Positions 6,747 through 14,605 of a stretch of 18,438 nucleotides of DNA are shown here, piece after piece. The translations under genes were made by a program, and so were the position numbers. A model generated the notes under the pieces. That model saw nothing but the letters and a program-made list of their open reading frames with translations, was not told where the DNA came from and ran no database searches. The stretch covers positions 1 to 18,438 of the forward strand of contig QMLW01000002.1 of the NCBI GenBank assembly GCA_003646935.1, read 5' to 3'. The stretch's first letter is position 1. Each line of letters starts with the position of its first letter. This DNA is from Deltaproteobacteria bacterium. GTDB taxonomy: Bacteria > Desulfobacterota > DSM-4660 > Desulfatiglandales > B25-G16.

Positions 6747-7586
6747 ATGGTTCTGAATACCACTATGCTGAGCTGGGTGACATTCATCTACTTTGGATCG
6801 GCCGTCCTTTACATCTTCAGAATGGTTACCGGAAAGGAGTTCTGGGGACCGCCTGCCACCTATACCGCCCTTATCGGCCTGCTTGCCCAGAGCACTGCCC
6901 TGGTCCTTAGGTGGATCGAGTCATACAAGATGGGAATCGGGCATGCTCCCCTGTCCAATCTCTATGAATCGCTCATCTTCTTTTCATGGACCATAGTGCT
7001 CCTCTATCTCATCATTGAATGGAGGATTAAGAGCAGAAATCTCGGCGCCTTTGTGATCCCCTTCGCCTTTATAGCCATCTCCTATGCCTCATTCTCTCCA
7101 AACGTCAACAGCAGGATTCAACCGCTGATCCCCGCCCTGCAGAGTAATTGGCTGATATGCCACGTCATTACGTGTTTCTTCGGTTATGCGGCCCTTACCA
7201 TAGCATGCGGGCTTGGGCTCATGTACCTGATAAAGGGACTGGATCGAGGTGAGGGCTCGAGCGCCTTCTTCAAGCTTCTGCCGAACAGGGATATCCTGGA
7301 CGAACTCTCCTATCACAGTATCGTTATTGGCTTTATCTTCCTTACCTTGGGAATTATCACCGGTTCGGTGTGGGCCTATTCAGCGTGGGGTTCCTACTGG
7401 AGCTGGGATCCTAAGGAGACATGGTCCTTGATAACGTGGCTTATCTATGCCGCCATGCTTCACTCACGGCTCATCGGCGGCTGGAGGGGAAAACGAATGG
7501 CCATAATGAGCCTCATCGGGTTTGTCTCTGTGCTCTTCACCTATTTCGGCGTGAACCTCCTGCCTGGATTACATAGCTATTTTTAG
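6747..7586 (+). CDS. ccsA: Cytochrome c biogenesis protein CcsA (ResC), WWD domain
   Basis: A 279-residue polytopic membrane protein that binds heme and with ResB attaches it to apocytochrome c CXXCH motifs at the outer face of the inner membrane. The tryptophan-rich WWD signature is complete at 207-226 (SVWAYSAWGSYWSWDPKETW). Candidate heme-ligand histidines are H139 and H239 in membrane helices and H66 and H276 on the outside; GHAPLSNLYES around H66 is typical of the family. About eight hydrophobic helices are visible. The ATG follows the resB stop after a single base, and GTGAGG within the end of resB serves as ribosome binding site, so the two subunits are translationally coupled. Confidence 0.95.
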   Translation: MVLNTTMLSWVTFIYFGSAVLYIFRMVTGKEFWGPPATYTALIGLLAQSTALVLRWIESYKMGIGHAPLSNLYESLIFFSWTIVLLYLIIEWRIKSRNLGAFVIPFAFIAISYASFSPNVNSRIQPLIPALQSNWLICHVITCFFGYAALTIACGLGLMYLIKGLDRGEGSSAFFKLLPNRDILDELSYHSIVIGFIFLTLGIITGSVWAYSAWGSYWSWDPKETWSLITWLIYAAMLHSRLIGGWRGKRMAIMSLIGFVSVLFTYFGVNLLPGLHSYF

Positions 7587-7588
7587 AT

Positions 7589-8296
7589 ATGATTCGATCA
7601 ATAGCTATATGGACATTAGGCTTGGCTACTACCTTGGGGTGGACCATCATCGCAGCTGTTTATGCTGCCGTATCGACGAGCAGCAAGGAGATCCATTTTA
7701 AATGCGCCGCGCCATGGTCGCGGGCTCTCCTGAGGATCACCGGCGTGAACGTTTATACGGAGGGCATTGAGAATATACAGTCTACTACTTCCTATATCTT
7801 TATCCCCAATCACACGAGTTTCTTTGATATATTCTCGCTCCTGGCATACCTTCCCGTTGATTTCAAATTCATCCTCAAGGAGGAGCTGATGCGGGTTCCG
7901 ATTCTCAGCTGGGGAATGAGGAAGGCTGGCTACATAAGCATAAGCCGTTCATCTCCTGCCAAGGCCAGGAGAACTCTTAAGGGCGCAATCAACATGATCA
8001 AGAAAGGAACCTCTCTGGTCATATTTGCCGAGGGCACGCGAAGTTATGACGGAAATCTTCAGCCGTTAAAGAGGGGCGCCTTCCAGCTTGCCATGGCATC
8101 AGGTGTCCCCATTGTCCCGGTTGCTATTAAGGGCGGCAACGAGATCATGGCCAAGGGGAGCTTCAAGCTAAAAAAGGGGGCTATCAGGATTAGCGTGGCA
8201 AAGCCCATCTCCACGGAGACCTACGGGAAAGAACAGATGCCTGCGCTCATGGGGAAGGTTGCCGAGTCTTTGCGCGGCATGCTAGAAAAACCCTAG
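7589..8296 (+). CDS. plsC: 1-acyl-sn-glycerol-3-phosphate acyltransferase (PlsC family)
   Basis: A 235-residue membrane-associated acyltransferase. The catalytic NHX4D box is N74-H75-T-S-F-F-D80. The phosphate-binding block FAEGTRS is at 146-152, with LKRGAF at 160-165 and GVPIVPVAI at 172-180; these are motifs I, III and IV of lysophosphatidate acyltransferases. An N-terminal hydrophobic helix (about 6-29) anchors it. The likely role is acylation of lysophosphatidate to phosphatidate. The ATG comes 2 bases after the ccsA stop, so it belongs to the same transcript although its function is unrelated to cytochromes. Substrate could also be another lyso-lipid. Confidence 0.92.
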   Translation: MIRSIAIWTLGLATTLGWTIIAAVYAAVSTSSKEIHFKCAAPWSRALLRITGVNVYTEGIENIQSTTSYIFIPNHTSFFDIFSLLAYLPVDFKFILKEELMRVPILSWGMRKAGYISISRSSPAKARRTLKGAINMIKKGTSLVIFAEGTRSYDGNLQPLKRGAFQLAMASGVPIVPVAIKGGNEIMAKGSFKLKKGAIRISVAKPISTETYGKEQMPALMGKVAESLRGMLEKP

Positions 8297-8298
8297 CT

Positions 8299-8310
8299 CA
8301 ATTCGAATTG
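8299..8310. repeat. 12-bp perfect palindrome CAATTCGAATTG
   Basis: Self-complementary 12-mer just after the plsC stop, sharing the 10-bp core AATTCGAATT with 259-270. It lies between plsC and the LpxR-like mini-gene and overlaps the TTG (8308) that would extend the latter. Confidence 0.5.
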
Positions 8311-8325
8311 CAGAGTTGGTCCTAC

Positions 8326-8565
8326 ATGATGACAGCTAGATGTATCGCACTGCTGATCCTGATCTCGGTAATGCCGTTTTCTGCCATGGCTGAAGTGGAT
8401 AACCGTGTGGACAAGGAGCCCTTTACTGCGGATATCATGGCGGGTTTCAGTTTCATATTCTCTCGGTTTAAGATGAGCTATGTTTACGTGTACCGGACAA
8501 AGGAGCTCGAGAATCAACAAAAGGCAAATATCTTCGGCACCATAACCGTATCATTCACTTATTGA
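8326..8565 (+). CDS. Truncated LpxR-like (lipid A 3'-O-deacylase) mini-protein
   Basis: A 79-residue product. Residues 1-22 form a clear signal peptide (MMTARCIALLILISV, ending FSAMA before EV). The rest (DKEPFTADIMAGFSF, RFKMSYVYVYRTKELENQ, ANIFGTITVSFTY) resembles the last strands of LpxR-family outer-membrane barrels (DUF2219), including the final aromatic residue typical of barrel C-termini. Full-length LpxR is around 300 residues or more and its catalytic residues lie in the missing middle, so no deacylase activity is expected. The reading frame is intact from signal peptide to C-terminus, as after an in-frame internal deletion. ATG 8326 and the adjacent ATG 8329 are candidate starts; no strong SD. 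It follows plsC by 29 bp. It may be a decaying remnant or an expressed small outer-membrane protein. The family call is from remembered sequences. Confidence 0.62.
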   Translation: MMTARCIALLILISVMPFSAMAEVDNRVDKEPFTADIMAGFSFIFSRFKMSYVYVYRTKELENQQKANIFGTITVSFTY

Positions 8566-8691
8566 AAAAAAATCAAGAGGCTCATTCAAGCTGAATATCG
8601 AAACACAACACGCGGCACGTATATGGCTGAGCTGTTTTTGGGAAATCCTCTTGGATGATCTGTAGCACCGTGTATCCCGACGGCTAGATCC

Positions 8692-9495
8692 TCAGACCAC
8701 CTCATGGCCTTTACAGTGGGCGCTCACTAAATCCCTCATCGCTCTCGCATTGGCGATTGCCTGGCCCTTCCTGTGATTGTTGAAGAATATATAAATCCTC
8801 TCCGCCTTCTCCGCTATGGTGGAGACCCTCGGAAGCCATTCCTTGAGCTCATCCTCGGTGTAGAGATAATCATACCGCTCCTTTGTATCACCGGTGTACC
8901 ACTTCGATCGATTACGACCGTGAAACCTGATATAGCCAATCCCCGAGGTGGCCTCAGCGAGAGGCGGCAAGAGACCCCGCAGGGGTGGTTCATCCACGCA
9001 CACGAAGCCAACCTGGAGCTTCCGGAGCGTGGCAAACACGGAGTCCTTCAACCAATCCCGCTGCCTGAACTCAACGCACAAAGGCAGAGGGCTAAATCCC
9101 TTGATAAGGGCCTCCAGATAGATCCTAGAATCAGGCCTATAGTGAAAGCTCTGGGGAAATTGCAGGAGCACGGTGCCGAGCCTGCCCTCGTTAAAAAAGG
9201 GTGCTATGGAAGCCTTAAACTTCGGTAATATCTCGGATATTGAATCCCCGGTAATCTCGTGTGTCAGCCCCTGAAATGCCTTGACCACGAATTCGACCCT
9301 ATAAGCTGATTTCTCTAACATACGAAGGCATTGTGAGGGTTCGGGCATTCTATAGTAGGAAAAATTAAGCTCGACCACGGCAAATTCCCGCGAGTAAAAG
9401 GAGAGAAAATCGCCTTGTGGAACGGTAACGGGGTAGAATACGTCCCTCCAATCAGGATAGGAGAAACCGGATGTTCCAATCAAGATCTTGGCCAT
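8692..9495 (-). CDS. DUF72 (YecE-like) TIM-barrel protein
   Basis: A 267-residue DUF72 protein: N-terminal ILIGTSGFSYPDW, VVELNFSYYRMP, FVVKAFQG, VLLQFPQSF, CVEFRQRDW, IRFHGRN, and near the C-terminus YIFFNNHRKGQAIANA. Family members are TIM barrels of unknown biochemical role. The start is taken as the ATG at 9495, one base after the ftsY stop (TAA-T-ATG); a TTG at 9504 would overlap ftsY. The gene is thus probably translationally coupled to ftsY as the last gene of this minus-strand group. The 8566-8691 gap after it holds no gene. Confidence 0.9.
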   Translation of the reverse strand: MAKILIGTSGFSYPDWRDVFYPVTVPQGDFLSFYSREFAVVELNFSYYRMPEPSQCLRMLEKSAYRVEFVVKAFQGLTHEITGDSISEILPKFKASIAPFFNEGRLGTVLLQFPQSFHYRPDSRIYLEALIKGFSPLPLCVEFRQRDWLKDSVFATLRKLQVGFVCVDEPPLRGLLPPLAEATSGIGYIRFHGRNRSKWYTGDTKERYDYLYTEDELKEWLPRVSTIAEKAERIYIFFNNHRKGQAIANARAMRDLVSAHCKGHEVV

Positions 9496-9496
9496 A

Positions 9497-10453
9497 TTAA
9501 TCAAAGATGGCTTCTGCGAATTCCCGTGGGTTAAATATCTCCAGATCCTCCAGGCTCTCGCCGGTGCCTATAAATGAGATGGGGATCGAGAGACCCTGTG
9601 AAATGCCAACTACCACTCCTCCCTTGGCAGTGCCATCCAGCTTAGCGAGAATGATATCCGTCACTCCCAGGGATTGGGCAAACACCTGTGATTGGGCAAT
9701 CGCGTTCTGCCCCGTGGTGGCATCGAGAACGAGGATCACCCGGTGAGGGGCCCCTGGAACCTGCTGTGCGGCTATCCTCTGGATCTTCTTCAACTCCTCC
9801 ATGAGGTTCGACTTCGTGTGAAGCCTTCCGGCAGTATCGATCAAAACCATATCTATGTCCCTGGCCTTGGCTGCGGACAGCGCATCGAAGACAACTGCAG
9901 CAGGATCTGCTCCCCTTTTCTGGCTGAGTACTTCTGCGCCCAGCCGATCTCCCCAGACCTGCAATTGCTCGATGGCAGCGGCACGGAAGGTGTCTCCTGC
10001 CACGAGCATGACGGACTTCCCATTGCCTCGATAATAATGGGCCATCTTGGCGATAGTGGTCGTCTTTCCAACCCCGTTGATCCCCACGAACATGCATACC
10101 TCCGGGATACCTGGATGCTCCCCTTCCAGGGAGCTCAAGCGAGCATCGACTTGACCTCCCTCCAGTATGGATATCACCTCTTGCTTTAGCGCTGCCTTCA
10201 CCTGTTCCGGGCCCTCAAGGGGCTTACGGTCCATTGATTCCCGCAACCGCTGGATCAGCTGCTCGGTTATCTCCACCCCCATATCAGAGGTGTAAAGAAG
10301 TTCTTCGAGCTCCTCAAGCAGGGATGCGTCGATAGCCCTCCTCCCGCCCAAAATCGTAGTAAGCCCATCCGAGAGCAGCTTCCTTGTCTTAGAAAGCTTG
10401 CCCCACAGGCCACCTTCGAGGCCACCTCCATGAGATGACCTTGATCTAGCCAA
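9497..10453 (-). CDS. ftsY: Signal recognition particle receptor FtsY
   Basis: A 318-residue SRP GTPase receptor, which docks SRP-ribosome complexes at the inner membrane. Helical N domain at about 15-100, then the G domain: P-loop GINGVGKT at 124-131, DTFRAAA at 154-160 (insertion box), DTAGR at 206-210, LDATTGQN at 243-250, AKLDGTAKGG at 270-279 and a GTGE closing loop near 296-299. The acidic A domain of E. coli FtsY is absent, as in many short FtsYs; the basic N-terminus (MARSRSSHGG) may aid membrane contact. The start is a TTG at 10453, supported by AGGAGG 8 nt upstream; the nearest ATG (10431) is out of frame. It lies 273 bp downstream of smc with no clear promoter in between. Confidence 0.95.
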   Translation of the reverse strand: MARSRSSHGGGLEGGLWGKLSKTRKLLSDGLTTILGGRRAIDASLLEELEELLYTSDMGVEITEQLIQRLRESMDRKPLEGPEQVKAALKQEVISILEGGQVDARLSSLEGEHPGIPEVCMFVGINGVGKTTTIAKMAHYYRGNGKSVMLVAGDTFRAAAIEQLQVWGDRLGAEVLSQKRGADPAAVVFDALSAAKARDIDMVLIDTAGRLHTKSNLMEELKKIQRIAAQQVPGAPHRVILVLDATTGQNAIAQSQVFAQSLGVTDIILAKLDGTAKGGVVVGISQGLSIPISFIGTGESLEDLEIFNPREFAEAIFD

Positions 10454-10726
10454 GGCCTCTACCTCCTTCCTTTAAAAATCACTCCACAGAAGTATTCACC
10501 CTCTTCAAGGTTACCTCTTCTAACCTGTCCCAACGGTCTCGGAGAGAGGATATACGTTTTTTTGTAGGTTGAAAAGGGCTAATTCAACAGGCAGGCAGTA
10601 TTGAGGTGTTTGCATCTAGGCAAAAGGCCAGAATGCCCACTACCATGGTATGGGAGGGATTTCTATTGTGGAAGAGCTCCTGCTGCAGGGCTATACATCG
10701 GCACACGACAGAATAATTGACAGCGG

Positions 10727-13700
10727 CTAGTGATACTGTTCGAGATCGACCGATACTATTTTTGAGACACTGCTCGTATCCATGGTTACCCCATATAAGC
10801 GATCAGCCTGTTCCATCGTCTTTCGATTGTGAGTTACCATGATCACCTGTGAGGATTTCTCGATGTCCTTCAACAACTCATTGAACCGATCCGTGTTAAC
10901 CTCGTCAAGAGGGGCATCGACCTCATCCATGATGATAAAGGGGCTTGGTTTGATAAGGTAAATGGCAAACAGTAGGGCCATAGCCGCCAATGCCTTTTCC
11001 CCACCCGAAAGAAGCCCCATGTGGACCAACCGCTTGCCGGGGGGCTGTACCTCAACCAGGACTCCGCTCTCCAAGGGAAGCGTCTCATCCATCAGCCGTA
11101 AGCGCGCCTTGCCCCCGGAGAAAAGTATTGGAAAAACCTCACTCAGCTTCTCGTCAACGGCCTTCAAGGTGGAGAGAAACTTCGCCTTGGAGATCCTGTT
11201 GATCCTCCTGATTGCGGTGTTGAGGGAATCGATTGCGTACAGCAAGTCCTGCTCCTGTGCCTTGATATACTCATACCGCTCCTTCAGTTTCTCATACTCG
11301 TTGATGGCCAGAAGGTTCACCTCTCCAATCCGCTCCTTAATGCGGATATTCTCGTTGAGTTTCGCCTCATATTGGGGCCGTGAAAAGTCCTCCTCCAGAT
11401 ACTGTGTGTACTCCGACTCGAGGTTAATCCCCACATCCCTGCCAACCTGAGATACAATGCCCTTTATCTGGAAATCTACTTCTGCTTCCCCTATTCTCTG
11501 CTCGTTAATCTCATCCCTTGCCTCGCTTATACGCTCCCTCAGGAGCGACGCCTCCTTCTCCTTTTCCCTCAGTTCTTGCCTTACTGCCTCAAGGCCTTGT
11601 TCGCTCTCCGTAACCTCAGCCCCAAGCTCTTCTTGTCGTTGATGCGCGGCCTTCAGTGCTTCTTTCAATTCACGTTCAAGGACAAGGGATTTCTCATATC
11701 GCTCCCTATTCAATTGAATCTCCTGCTCTGTTGCACTGATTCTCTCAACCATCTCACCAAGAAATTGCTCGAGCCTTTCCCTCTCCTTGGTCAATCCCCT
11801 CTCCTCTTCCTTGTGACCGTTGTACTGGAGCACTACGTGCGAGAGGTTTTCCCTCATCTCATTTACCGCGCCTTCCTGCTCCTTCAGGGAAGCCTCGCCT
11901 TCCGATAAAGACCTTTGTATCTCCTCCTTCTGCCTTCGGTACTTCAATAGATTGCCCTCGAGCTCCTCCAGGCGAGATCTCTTTCCATCTCCTTCCCCGC
12001 TGAGCGCCTCAAGCTGATCGGCTACATACCGAGAGTGATGGGTGAGCTGTTCCGATTCGCTCTCCAAAAGGGATAGTTCTCTATCCAACCCCTCCGCCTG
12101 TTTCACGTATTTCTCCCGCTCATTCTGTAGCTGTGCAAGGAGGACCTGTACCTTCTGCTCCTCGAGCGTCAACTCATCAAGCTCTGATTGAAGGGAAGCC
12201 ATGCGATGTTCCTTTTTCTCCATAGCCGCGCACAGCTCTTGCTCCTCACGCCTTCTCTTAAGCAATCCCACGGCATCCTTGCCTAATCTCCCGCCAATAA
12301 TGACGCCCCTTTCATCCACCAGATCGCCTTCAGGGGTAACCAAGGTCTGCTTTCTTCTCCCGTTGTTCCACTCGGCAAGAGCCTCGGAAAGGCCCCTCAC
12401 TAATGCGGCGTTACCCAGAAAGAATTCGACAACCGGTTTGAATCTGTCGGGTACGGACACGTGATCCCTTAGCAGGGGGAACCCATTATTACTGAATCTC
12501 TCCACCCCGCGGTACTTGTCTCGCGTAAACTCCTCCAGCGGAACAAAATAGCTTCTGCCTTCATCCTTGGAACGCAGATACTCTACCGCTTCTTTGCCAT
12601 CTCGCTGCCCAGCCACGACCACATACTGTAACCGTTCATCCAACACCGCTTCAACGGCTACCTCGAATTCGGGCTCAACCTTGATGAAATCGGCCAACAC
12701 GCCCAAAACCCTACCGCCGTTCTCATTCCCCGGCCCATAGGTTTTCATGATCGTCTGAACGCCCTGCCTGTAGCCCTCATAGTTCTCTATAAGGCCCCGT
12801 ATGGTCTTCAGTTGCGTTCCAAGGAGACTCAACTCCAATTCCTCCTGTAACCGTTCGGATTCCTTTTTCTTTCTCGCCCCTTCCAGGTGTTCTTGGGCCG
12901 CTGTCTGCTCTTGTATCTCTTGTACAAGGCAGTCAATCCGGCTTGAGATCTCTTGCTTTTTTGCTTTCTTCTCGCGCAATAGGGCCGATACGGTCTCGAG
13001 TCTCCCCACGCTTTGTCTCGATTCCCTCTCCAGCTCCCTCCTCCTGATCTCCGACTGGTTCACTATATCGGAGAGGTTCCTTATCTCGCCCCCTAGATCC
13101 GCCTCCTTAGTGGTTAGACCTACAAGTCTTTCCCTTTTACCTTCTACAATCTCCCGTAACTCCTCCCATGCCTTGGCCTTTTCCCGCAGACGTTCCTCGC
13201 GATCGGAACGAATCGATGAGATCTCCCCAAGGGATTCCCCCAACTGGGCTAATCTGGTGTTTATTTCCTTAATCTCAGATTGAAATCCCCTTACTTTTTC
13301 CGCCAGTATATCCTTCTCCTTGCTAAACCTGGCATCCTCTACGCGAAATCTCTCTTGATCATTGGAGAGATGTACGAGAGCGGTCTCCTTGTTCCTCGCT
13401 TCTTCCCTTAAGGAATAGGCAGACTCCTTGAGGGCGGAAAGGGCCTTATCCCTTTGAACTAATTCGGTGTTGCACGCCTCGATTGCGCGCTCCAACTCGG
13501 AGAAGCGATCCTCCAGCCTTCGCTCTTTGTCGGTGATCTCTTCAATGTTCGCTTGTCTCTTGACCCTCTCTGTCTGCAGTTCCTCGTAACTGTGTGCGCT
13601 CAACACGAGATTCAAGTGGCGGATCTCGGCGCTCACCTCCTTGAACCGCCTTGCCTTTCCTGCCTGCCTCTTCAGGGAATTCATCTCCCGTTTGATCTCA

Positions 13701-14281
13701 ACCAAGAGGTCTTCCACCCTCCTGAGGTTCTCCTTTGTTAATGCGATCTTCCGCAATGACGCTTCTCTTCTGGCCTTGTATTTAGAGATGCCGGCTGCCT
13801 CCTCCAAGAGGAGCCTTGTTTCCTCGGGCTTCTGCTCTAGTATGGCGCCGATCTCTCCTTGGGCAATGACCGAATAAGCCCTGTTGCCCAACCCGGTGCC
13901 CATGAATAGATCATGGATATCCTTTAATCGGCACACCGTGTTGTTGATGAGGTACTCACTCTCGCCGGATCGAAAGAGACGCCTGGTAATGGACATCTCT
14001 TCTGAATCATGGGGTTCCGCGCCATTCTCTAATGTCAAGGTCACCTCGGCCATACCAAGGGGTTTTAAGGAGCCAGCCCCGGAAAAGATCATGTCCTCCA
14101 TCTGCCTGCCCCGCAGCTGCTTGGGGCTTTGCTCACCCATAACCCACCGGATTGCGTCAACGATATTGCTCTTGCCGCACCCGTTAGGTCCGACAAATGC
14201 GCTGATTCCCGGGGAGATCTTGATATTCAATTTATCCATAAAGGATTTAAAACCGTGGATGTAGATAGTCTTTATCCGCAT
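10727..14281 (-). CDS. smc: Chromosome segregation protein SMC
   Basis: A full-length 1184-residue SMC ATPase, the core of the condensin that organises and segregates the chromosome. The N-terminal head has GFKSF (10-14) and the Walker A GPNGCGKS (31-38). Long heptad-rich coiled coils run roughly 165-500 and 670-1010, flanking a hinge (about 505-665) that includes RVLGVLADFIKV and QYVVVAGQRDGKEAVEYL. The C-terminal head carries the ABC signature LSGGEKA (1091-1097), the Walker B IIMDEVDAPLD ending at 1126 and the VTHN switch near 1149-1152. The ATG at 14281 has GGAGG 9 nt upstream and a good promoter at 14315-14343. Residue ranges for coils and hinge are by eye. ScpA/ScpB are not in the window. 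Confidence 0.97.
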   Translation of the reverse strand: MRIKTIYIHGFKSFMDKLNIKISPGISAFVGPNGCGKSNIVDAIRWVMGEQSPKQLRGRQMEDMIFSGAGSLKPLGMAEVTLTLENGAEPHDSEEMSITRRLFRSGESEYLINNTVCRLKDIHDLFMGTGLGNRAYSVIAQGEIGAILEQKPEETRLLLEEAAGISKYKARREASLRKIALTKENLRRVEDLLVEIKREMNSLKRQAGKARRFKEVSAEIRHLNLVLSAHSYEELQTERVKRQANIEEITDKERRLEDRFSELERAIEACNTELVQRDKALSALKESAYSLREEARNKETALVHLSNDQERFRVEDARFSKEKDILAEKVRGFQSEIKEINTRLAQLGESLGEISSIRSDREERLREKAKAWEELREIVEGKRERLVGLTTKEADLGGEIRNLSDIVNQSEIRRRELERESRQSVGRLETVSALLREKKAKKQEISSRIDCLVQEIQEQTAAQEHLEGARKKKESERLQEELELSLLGTQLKTIRGLIENYEGYRQGVQTIMKTYGPGNENGGRVLGVLADFIKVEPEFEVAVEAVLDERLQYVVVAGQRDGKEAVEYLRSKDEGRSYFVPLEEFTRDKYRGVERFSNNGFPLLRDHVSVPDRFKPVVEFFLGNAALVRGLSEALAEWNNGRRKQTLVTPEGDLVDERGVIIGGRLGKDAVGLLKRRREEQELCAAMEKKEHRMASLQSELDELTLEEQKVQVLLAQLQNEREKYVKQAEGLDRELSLLESESEQLTHHSRYVADQLEALSGEGDGKRSRLEELEGNLLKYRRQKEEIQRSLSEGEASLKEQEGAVNEMRENLSHVVLQYNGHKEEERGLTKERERLEQFLGEMVERISATEQEIQLNRERYEKSLVLERELKEALKAAHQRQEELGAEVTESEQGLEAVRQELREKEKEASLLRERISEARDEINEQRIGEAEVDFQIKGIVSQVGRDVGINLESEYTQYLEEDFSRPQYEAKLNENIRIKERIGEVNLLAINEYEKLKERYEYIKAQEQDLLYAIDSLNTAIRRINRISKAKFLSTLKAVDEKLSEVFPILFSGGKARLRLMDETLPLESGVLVEVQPPGKRLVHMGLLSGGEKALAAMALLFAIYLIKPSPFIIMDEVDAPLDEVNTDRFNELLKDIEKSSQVIMVTHNRKTMEQADRLYGVTMDTSSVSKIVSVDLEQYH

Positions 14282-14314
14282 CGCTTCTCGCCTCCATATC
14301 CACTCAGCATCCCA

Positions 14315-14343
14315 TTTATATCAAATATCGGCAAACCTGTAAA
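14315..14343 (-). promoter_or_regulatory. Sigma70-type promoter of smc
   Basis: On the minus strand TTTACA (14338-14343) and TATAAA (14315-14320) are separated by exactly 17 bp, each box matching the consensus at 5 of 6 positions. Transcription would begin about 25-30 bp before the smc ATG, just upstream of its GGAGG site. Confidence 0.7.
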
Positions 14344-14420
14344 GCAAAAAATACTATATAGTGTATATTTATGCTATCATGCTGCAACATATTGTGGATA
14401 TAAAGAGATGGGAAAATACC

Positions 14421-14448
14421 TTGACATAGTCCAAACGAACTATTTAAT
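14421..14448 (+). promoter_or_regulatory. Sigma70-type promoter of the LysM gene
   Basis: A perfect TTGACA (14421-14426) and TTTAAT (14443-14448, 5 of 6) with 16-bp spacing. It points toward the LysM gene and is divergent from the smc promoter. The -10 box lies inside the first copy of a 14-bp direct repeat. Confidence 0.65.
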
Positions 14449-14479
14449 ATACCCATACAGTATTTAACTATTTAATATA
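14438..14479. repeat. Direct repeat AACTATTTAATATA, two copies 28 bp apart
   Basis: Identical 14-mers at 14438-14451 and 14466-14479. The first covers the -10 box of the LysM promoter and the second sits just downstream of the expected transcription start. This spacing is close to three helical turns, so both copies would lie on about the same DNA face; it may be a tandem regulator site or a small duplication of promoter DNA. Confidence 0.55.
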
Positions 14480-14605
14480 ACACCACATTCTAACCATGTC
14501 CTTTTTCAAGAGGGCAGTGTGAGACTGAAAATGAAGATAATACCGGGAGTTGGGCCAGGTTTCACCCGTCTCGGCCTCTCTCTTGTCTCCGATGGAGGAG
14601 GCCTC

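Noticed and set aside
8574..8653. CAAGAGG (8574-8580) and CCTCTTG (8647-8653) as a terminator for the ftsY-DUF72 transcript
   Set aside because: A run of eight T follows on the minus strand, but the stem is only about 7 bp with a loop of over 60 nt, too weak to call.
10454..10726. Promoter or small gene between smc and ftsY
   Set aside because: Looked for on both strands; TTGAAT and TATATC occur on the minus strand but with impossible spacing, and no coding frame stands out.
10962..11450. 162-codon plus-strand open frame, and several others in 10.9-14.3 kb
   Set aside because: All are antisense to smc; Ser- and Leu-rich products are what antisense reading of a coiled-coil gene yields.
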